Shown: positions 59,460 to 64,000 of the stretch, one piece after another
How positions within the stretch are numbered: position 1 is the stretch's first letter
Layout of the letters: every line of letters begins with the position of its first letter
Origin: Cladorhizidae sp. MBARI D1340-BT2
Taxonomy: Eukaryota > Porifera > Demospongiae > Poecilosclerida > Cladorhizidae
Direction: 5' to 3'
NCBI GenBank assembly: GCA_028752905.1
Contig: JAQNBH010000004.1
Coordinates: 50,198,771 to 50,262,770, forward strand
DNA: 64,000 nt
Translations under genes and position numbers: made by a program
Notes under the pieces: model-generated
What the model saw: the letters and a program-made list of their open reading frames with translations, nothing else
Told to the model about the DNA's origin: nothing
Database searches by the model: none

Positions 59460-60427
59460 TTAACCCTCTCACTGGCATAAGCGACTTAAGTCGCGAAAAC
59501 GGATTAACCGCGACGAAACAATTCATAAAAAATTAACCGTTCGCGGTATTAACTTCAAAAATTGTACGAATATGCCCAAAGCATGCCTCTAATATACCCC
59601 TGAATATCAGGATAATACGGAATGAGGAAATGGAAGTAAACATGCCAGCAAACATCACTTCCGGTTAATTCCCGGTCTCGAAGAAGAAATGGCGACTTGC
59701 TTTAGAGTAGAGACGAAGCGTTAGACTTCCTATTTGAGGATGACTTCGGCCTGTCCGAGATTGACGATAGTGAAGGAGAGCAAGAAAGTGCCTGTGCTTA
59801 CCTGGGAAGTGGCGTAGTTGACAGTGATGCTATGGTAGCTATAACAGAAGCTGTTGGCACCGACCACGAAGCAAGTTTTCAAAGTATAGATCGCCCTACT
59901 CTGCCAAGCGAAGCTTCAGACGATAGCGATGGTCATGAAGACTTCCCCCAAGGTAAGAATAGATAAGAGTTGTATAGTAAAGCCTAGTAACCAGCATAAT
60001 AATAAGAACTATTTCTCCTGTGAAGGTAGTTTCACTCATGGAGCTGGAGGAGGAGGATGAGGAAGCAGCAGAGGAGAAGACAGGGTTGGAGGAGAGGTTA
60101 TTTTACAAACAGTTGTTGTTGTTGACCAAAAGTTGACCAGCTAACATTGCTGGTTTCATGTGTAATATGAAATTGAGATGATATTTATTTTTTAAACCCG
60201 ATATAAACCCTTTTATTTTACTTCCTGTCTCTTATAACAATATTCACATTTCTGTGGTTTGTTGCTAAGCAACAAAAATTTAACATAACGTCCCTTCATG
60301 CATCAGCTATCACCTGATATATAGTTGTTGGGTACTTGTCTTCATAAGGTCCCCTATAAAAAAAGTATGTGAAATTGTGTCAATTTTTGTAAAATGTCCT
60401 CCGTAAATCTGCCAGTGAAAGGGTTAA
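59460..60427 (+). mobile_element. piggyBac-like element, internally deleted
   Basis: TTAA at 59460-59463 and TTAA at 60424-60427 flank inverted termini CCCTCTCACTGGCA (59464-59477) and TGCCAGTGAAAGGG (60410-60423), 13 of 14 matching. TTAA target duplication and CCYT-type ends are the piggyBac hallmarks. A 14-bp palindrome GCGACTTAAGTCGC lies just inside at 59481-59494. The 968-bp length is too short for the usual transposase (around 600 residues), and only an acidic N-terminal piece is present. Confidence 0.75.
59689..59966 (+). pseudogene. Acidic N-terminal remnant of a piggyBac-like transposase
   Basis: ATG at 59689 opens a frame that stops after about 11 codons. The +1-shifted frame from 59706 to TAA 59964-59966 is rich in Asp/Glu (LDFLFEDDFGLSEIDDSEGE, ASDDSDGHEDFPQ), like the acidic N-terminus of piggyBac transposases. 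A good splice donor (CAAG/GTAAGAAT) sits at 59953. A further acidic stretch (MELEEEDEEAAEEK) near 60038-60080 could be part of a second exon. The catalytic domain is missing. Confidence 0.5.
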
Positions 60428-60589
60428 GTATGCTAGTACTCCAAACACTTGTAAGATGTCCACCTCACCTGACTCAGCTTCAGCATGGACCATCATTGAG
60501 CATGCGTGAGCATGGTGTGCTCCATGTGGGATAGCTCTGGTGCTGGTTGATGTGCAGATGTGCTACACACGTGAGTATGTGCTAGTGTT

Positions 60590-61803
60590 GGGGCCAGGGC
60601 AATGGCTAGGGCCAGTGCAGTTGCTAGTGTTAGGGCCAGGGCAATGGCTAGGGCCAGTGCAGTTGCTAGTGTTAGGGCCAGGGTAATGGCTAGGGCCAGT
60701 GCAGTTGCTAGTGTTAGGGCCAGGGTAATGGCTATGGCCAGTGCAGTTGCTAGTGTTAGGGCCAGGGCAATGGCTATGGCCAGTGCAGTTGCTAGTGTTA
60801 GGGCCAGGGTCATGGCTAGGGCCAGTGTAGTTGCTAGTGTTAGGGCCAGGGTAATGGCTAGGGCCAGTGCAGTTGCTAGTGTTAGGGCCAGGGTAATGGC
60901 TAGGGCCAGTGCAGTTGCTAGTGTTAGGGCCAGGGCAATGGCTAGGGCCAGTGCAGTTGCTAGTGTTAGGGCCAGGGTAATGGCTAGGGCCAGTGCAGTT
61001 GCTAGTGTTAGGGCCAGGGTAATGGCTATGGCCAGTGCAGTTGCTAGTGTTAGGGCCAGGGCAATGGCTATGGCCAGTGCAGTTGCTAGTGTTAGGGCCA
61101 GGGTAATGGCTAGGGCCAGTGTAGTTGCTAGTGTTAGGGCCAGGGTAATGGCTAGGGCCAGTGCAGTTGCTAGTGTTAGGGCCAAGGTAATGGCTAGGGC
61201 CAGTGCAGTTGCTAGTGTTAGGGCCAGGGTAATGGCTAGGGCCAGTGCAGTTGCTAGTGTTAGGGCCAGGGTAATGGCTAGGGCCAGTACAGTTGCTAGT
61301 GTTAGGGCCAGGGTAATGGCTAGGGCCAGTGCAGTTGCTAGTGTTAGGGCCAGGGTAATGGCTAGGGCCAGTGCAGTTGCTAGTGTTAGGGCCAGGGTAA
61401 TGGCTAGGGCCAGTGCAGTTGCTAGTGTTAGGGCCAGGGTAATGGCTAGGGCCAGTGCAGTTGCTAGTGTTAGGGCCAGGGTAATGACTAGGGCCAGTGC
61501 AGTTGCTAGTGTTAGGGCCAGGGTAATGGCTAGGGCCAGTGCAGTTGCTAGTGTTAGGGCCAGGGTAATGGCTAGGGCCAGTGCAGTTGCTAGTGTTAGG
61601 GCCAGGGTAATGGCTAGGGCCAGTGCAGTTGCTAGTGTTAGGGCCAGGGTAATGACTAGGGCCAGTGCAGTTGCTGTGTTAGGGCCAGGGTAATGGCTAG
61701 GGCCAGTGCAGTTGCTAGTGTTAGGGCCAGGGTAATGGCTAGGGCCAGTGCAGTTGCTAGTGTTAGGGCCAGGGCAATGGCTAGGGCCAGTGCAGTTGCT
61801 AGT
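60590..61803 (+). repeat. 42-bp minisatellite (about 29 copies)
   Basis: The unit starts GCTAGGGCCAGTGCAGTTG and continues with CTAGTGTTAGGGCCAGGGTAATG. GGGCAATGGC and GGGTAATGGC variants, with CTATGG units, form a repeated pattern between 60.7-60.8 and 61.0-61.1 kb. The length is divisible by 3, so frames on both strands stay open; this is not coding evidence. Confidence 0.96.
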
Positions 61804-61876
61804 ACCACATCCTTTTAGTTTATGAGGTCACTCAGATCTTGTGCCAATACCATTTTCTGTTCTAAAATATTGTGAT

Positions 61877-62030
61877 TTGGACTTAGAGCTCCATAGATTC
61901 TACACACTTCACTGCATGGACTTGATATATAACTCAAAAGATAGGTCTCTCTGTGTGCTCTCTCTTGATACTAAAAACTGTTGCATAGGTATAGCCATGC
62001 TAAAGTTACAGGCAGTCAAAGTTGGGGCCC
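61877..62030 (+). repeat. ~150-bp inverted repeat, left arm
   Basis: Matches the reverse complement of 63071-63220 at roughly 85% by eye, including an uninterrupted stretch AGATAGGTCTCTCTGTGTGC continuing through CTCTCTTGATACTAAAAACTG. The arms lie about 1.04 kb apart. Confidence 0.88.
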
Positions 62031-62236
62031 TCATAACCTGAATGTCTATGTGATAATTTAAATACATGTAGTATCCATTACTAGAGGAAGCTACTCTACT
62101 ATGTGAGTATTTTAATTAGGCACTAATGGCCATGCTCCAGGTGGTGTGTGTGCGTGTGTTAGAGATATGTAGAGGGTGTGTGGGCTCCACTGGTGTCCCA
62201 ACACAACTATGTATATTGTTACATAACACATTCCAG

Positions 62237-62332
62237 GGTAACCTGCTTGAGGAGACATCCACACCAGCTCCCTGTGGCCCCATAAATCATGATGACCTCA
62301 TCTCTACACTAGCAAGACTTATGCAACATTGA
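62237..62332 (+). CDS. Possible terminal exon of an unknown gene
   Basis: After an acceptor-like CATAACACATTCCAG (62222-62236), an open 32-residue stretch reads NLLEETSTPAPCGPINHDD then LISTLARLMQH and stops at TGA 62330-62332. The composition looks protein-like, but no partner exon or family is recognised. Low confidence. Confidence 0.22.
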   Translation, partial: GNLLEETSTPAPCGPINHDDLISTLARLMQH

Positions 62333-62394
62333 GCAGTGGAGCAGGAGACATGAATCAATGGCTGCATACTCCATCATGAGCTTCTAGTGTGAGT

Positions 62395-62402
62395 GTGCAT
62401 GT

Positions 62403-62433
<31 letters not shown>

Positions 62434-62466
62434 AGTGTGTGTGTGTGAGTGTGTGTGTGTGTGTGT
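62395..62466. repeat. (GT)n microsatellite
   Basis: GT repeats interrupted by several GAGTGT steps. Confidence 0.95.
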
Positions 62467-62904
62467 TCACTAGTTGTATGGGGCAGTAGCTATTGGTGCA
62501 CTCACCCTGAAAACCGTGGGCTACCATGAAAGTGCATATCTGTGCACACATTCATGCTGTGCTAGTGATTGATGTGCCACCTGCAGCCTGTAGAGTGCTT
62601 GCTGAGGGCAGTTTAGTTTGGCCCTACATGGTCATGTATTGGAGCTGCAGGTTGCCATGTGAAGTGGAGTCAGCCCTCACCTCTTGCTAGTAGCTACTTG
62701 CCAGCATCAAGTCTTGAGTGGCTATAAGCACTGGGACTGGTAGAGCTGCACAAACACTACAGATGGGGCCAGCAGAGTATATGCTTATGTTCCTTTGAAG
62801 AGGGAGGGGTCTAAATTATATACTGACAAACATGACCATGTGGTTATGACTTGCCTGCTCCTAGATTGCACACACTTGACTGTAGATATGCAGTATATTG
62901 TAGA

Positions 62905-62935
62905 GTGGCTGGAACATTGTTGATGTTCCAGCCAC
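62905..62935. repeat. Perfect 12-bp hairpin
   Basis: GTGGCTGGAACA (62905-62916), 7-nt loop TTGTTGA, TGTTCCAGCCAC (62924-62935). It could be a stem-loop RNA or a small foldback remnant. It is not followed by a T-run. Confidence 0.85.
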
Positions 62936-63070
62936 CCACACTTGCCCAAGTGCTTGACCACCTACTTATGTTTGAGCTAATAATTACAGTATGGGAGAGC
63001 CTCAGGTGCTAATTTCAATGCCTTGCACTAGCCAATTAGCAGCTAGAAAAACTTGGGCAGGTGGTTTGGA

Positions 63071-63220
63071 GGCCCCAACTTTGACTGCCTGTACCTTGGG
63101 GGTGCTTGCTTGTACTTATGCAACAGTTTTTAGTATCAAGAGAGAGCACACAGAGAGACCTATCTTTTCAGTTCTAGATCAAGTCCATACAGTGAAGTGT
63201 GCAGAATCTATGAGGTCCAA
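63071..63220 (-). repeat. ~150-bp inverted repeat, right arm
   Basis: Reverse-complement partner of 61877-62030. Both arms may be copies of one dispersed element in opposite orientation, or long terminal inverted repeats of a ~1.35-kb foldback element. Confidence 0.88.
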
Positions 63221-63412
63221 AGTGGTAACCACAGTCGTTTTACACCCCACTTATTCATTTCTGGAGAGGTATGCAATGAAGTAGGCGGCTAAAAGTATCG
63301 TAACTCGTAACTCAAGAATGATTGACAATAATGAGCTGAAGCTTGAAATGCAGTTAGTGTAGTGAATGGCAAAGGACAAAGATTAGAATATATATAGTGG
63401 TCTATTCCACAT

Positions 63413-64000
63413 GGACAATGACTAGGGTTAGGGCTTGGACAATGACTAGGGTTAGGGCTTGGACCATGACTAGGGTTAGGGCTTGGACCATGACTAGGGT
63501 TAGGGCTTGGACCATGACTAGGGTTAGGGCTTGGACCATGACTAGGGTTAGGGCTTGGACCATGACTAGGGTTAGGGCTTGGACAATGACTAGGGTTAGG
63601 GCTTGGACCATGACTAGGGTTAGGGCTTGGACCATGACTAGGGTTAGGGCTTGGACCATGACTAGGGTTAGGGCTTGGACAATGACTAGGGTTAGGGCTT
63701 GGACAATGACTAGGGTTAGGGCTTGGACCATGACTAGGGTTAGGGCTTGGACAATGACTAGGGTTAGGGCTTGGACCATGACTAGGGTTAGGGCTTGGAC
63801 AATGACTAGGGTTAGGGCTTGGACAATGACTAGGGTTAGGGCTTGGACAATGACTAGGGTTAGGGCTTGGACCATGACTAGGGTTAGGGCTTGGACAATG
63901 ACTAGGGTTAGGGCTTGGACCATGACTAGGGTTAGGGCTTGGACAATGACTAGGGTTAGGGCTTGGACAATGACTAGGGTTAGGGCTTGGACAATGACTA
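63413..64000 (+). repeat. 24-bp satellite, array F, runs off the window
   Basis: About 24 regular units with GGACAATGAC and GGACCATGAC forms, in the same orientation as every other array. It begins sharply after TATTCCACAT with an intact unit. Confidence 0.97.

Noticed and set aside
60493..61693. Alanine-rich frames on both strands in the 42-mer
   Set aside because: Product of a 42-bp unit divisible by 3 and stop-free in several frames; no independent coding evidence.

Overview
This window reads as a repeat-rich piece of a metazoan nuclear genome, probably from a marine invertebrate. A sponge or other early-branching animal is plausible but cannot be proved from the sequence. Reasons: Ty3/Gypsy, LINE, piggyBac-like and other cut-and-paste element remnants, microsatellites ((TCA)n, (GT)n), intron-like splice signals, and no operons, ribosome binding sites or prokaryotic genes. 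I recognise no intact host gene. More than half of the 64 kb is tandem repeat. The very long open frames (up to about 1,780 codons) are artefacts of repeat units that contain no stop codon.

The dominant component is a 24-bp satellite carrying a telomere-like GGGTTAGGG in each unit. It occurs at about 2.66-7.39, 13.95-14.83, 21.3-26.8, 31.8-33.05, 43.5-57.4 and 63.4-64.0 kb (running off the right edge), always with the G-rich strand on +. The arrays show layered higher-order structure: a 12-13-monomer period, 431-, 1,101-, 1,207- and 2,131-bp duplications and a ~4.95-kb duplication. A non-coding module of 400-700 bp with an internal 47-bp VNTR recurs six times beside these arrays.

Layout: 0-2.66 kb holds a (TCA)n tract, a 41-bp minisatellite and a LINE 3' remnant. 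2.66-7.4 kb is the first 24-mer array. At about 6.8-21.6 kb a ~7.4-kb block is tandemly duplicated, each copy carrying the same decayed minus-strand Ty3/Gypsy element (gag, protease, RT, RNase H, integrase). 21.3-27.27 kb is more 24-mer, ending in a sharply different 24-mer subfamily that abuts a third, gag-only Gypsy fragment (27.27-28.5 kb). 28.8-31.75 kb looks like a ~2.9-kb DNA transposon with short terminal inverted repeats, eight copies of GTAACGAAAGTAAC near its ends and a frameshifted gene with 'SDG..QFK' and 'FFATSHGKG' motifs. 33.9-41.1 kb holds a 45-bp minisatellite, a poly-G repeat and a 4.2-kb 29-bp minisatellite. After the 14-kb 24-mer array come a MITE-like element (57.5-58.7 kb), a 67-bp minisatellite, a deleted piggyBac-like element (59.46-60.43 kb), a 42-bp minisatellite, a pair of ~150-bp inverted repeats and the start of another 24-mer array.

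Most notable observations: (1) the candidate transposon at 28.8-31.75 kb; (2) repeated insertion of CATGTA at TA dinucleotides, giving TACATGTA, the form expected of Tc1/mariner excision footprints and visible because the arrays supply an uninterrupted reference; (3) the uniformly oriented telomere-like satellite. Nothing here needs a host protein product; the DNA appears to be shaped by transposition, unequal exchange and slippage.
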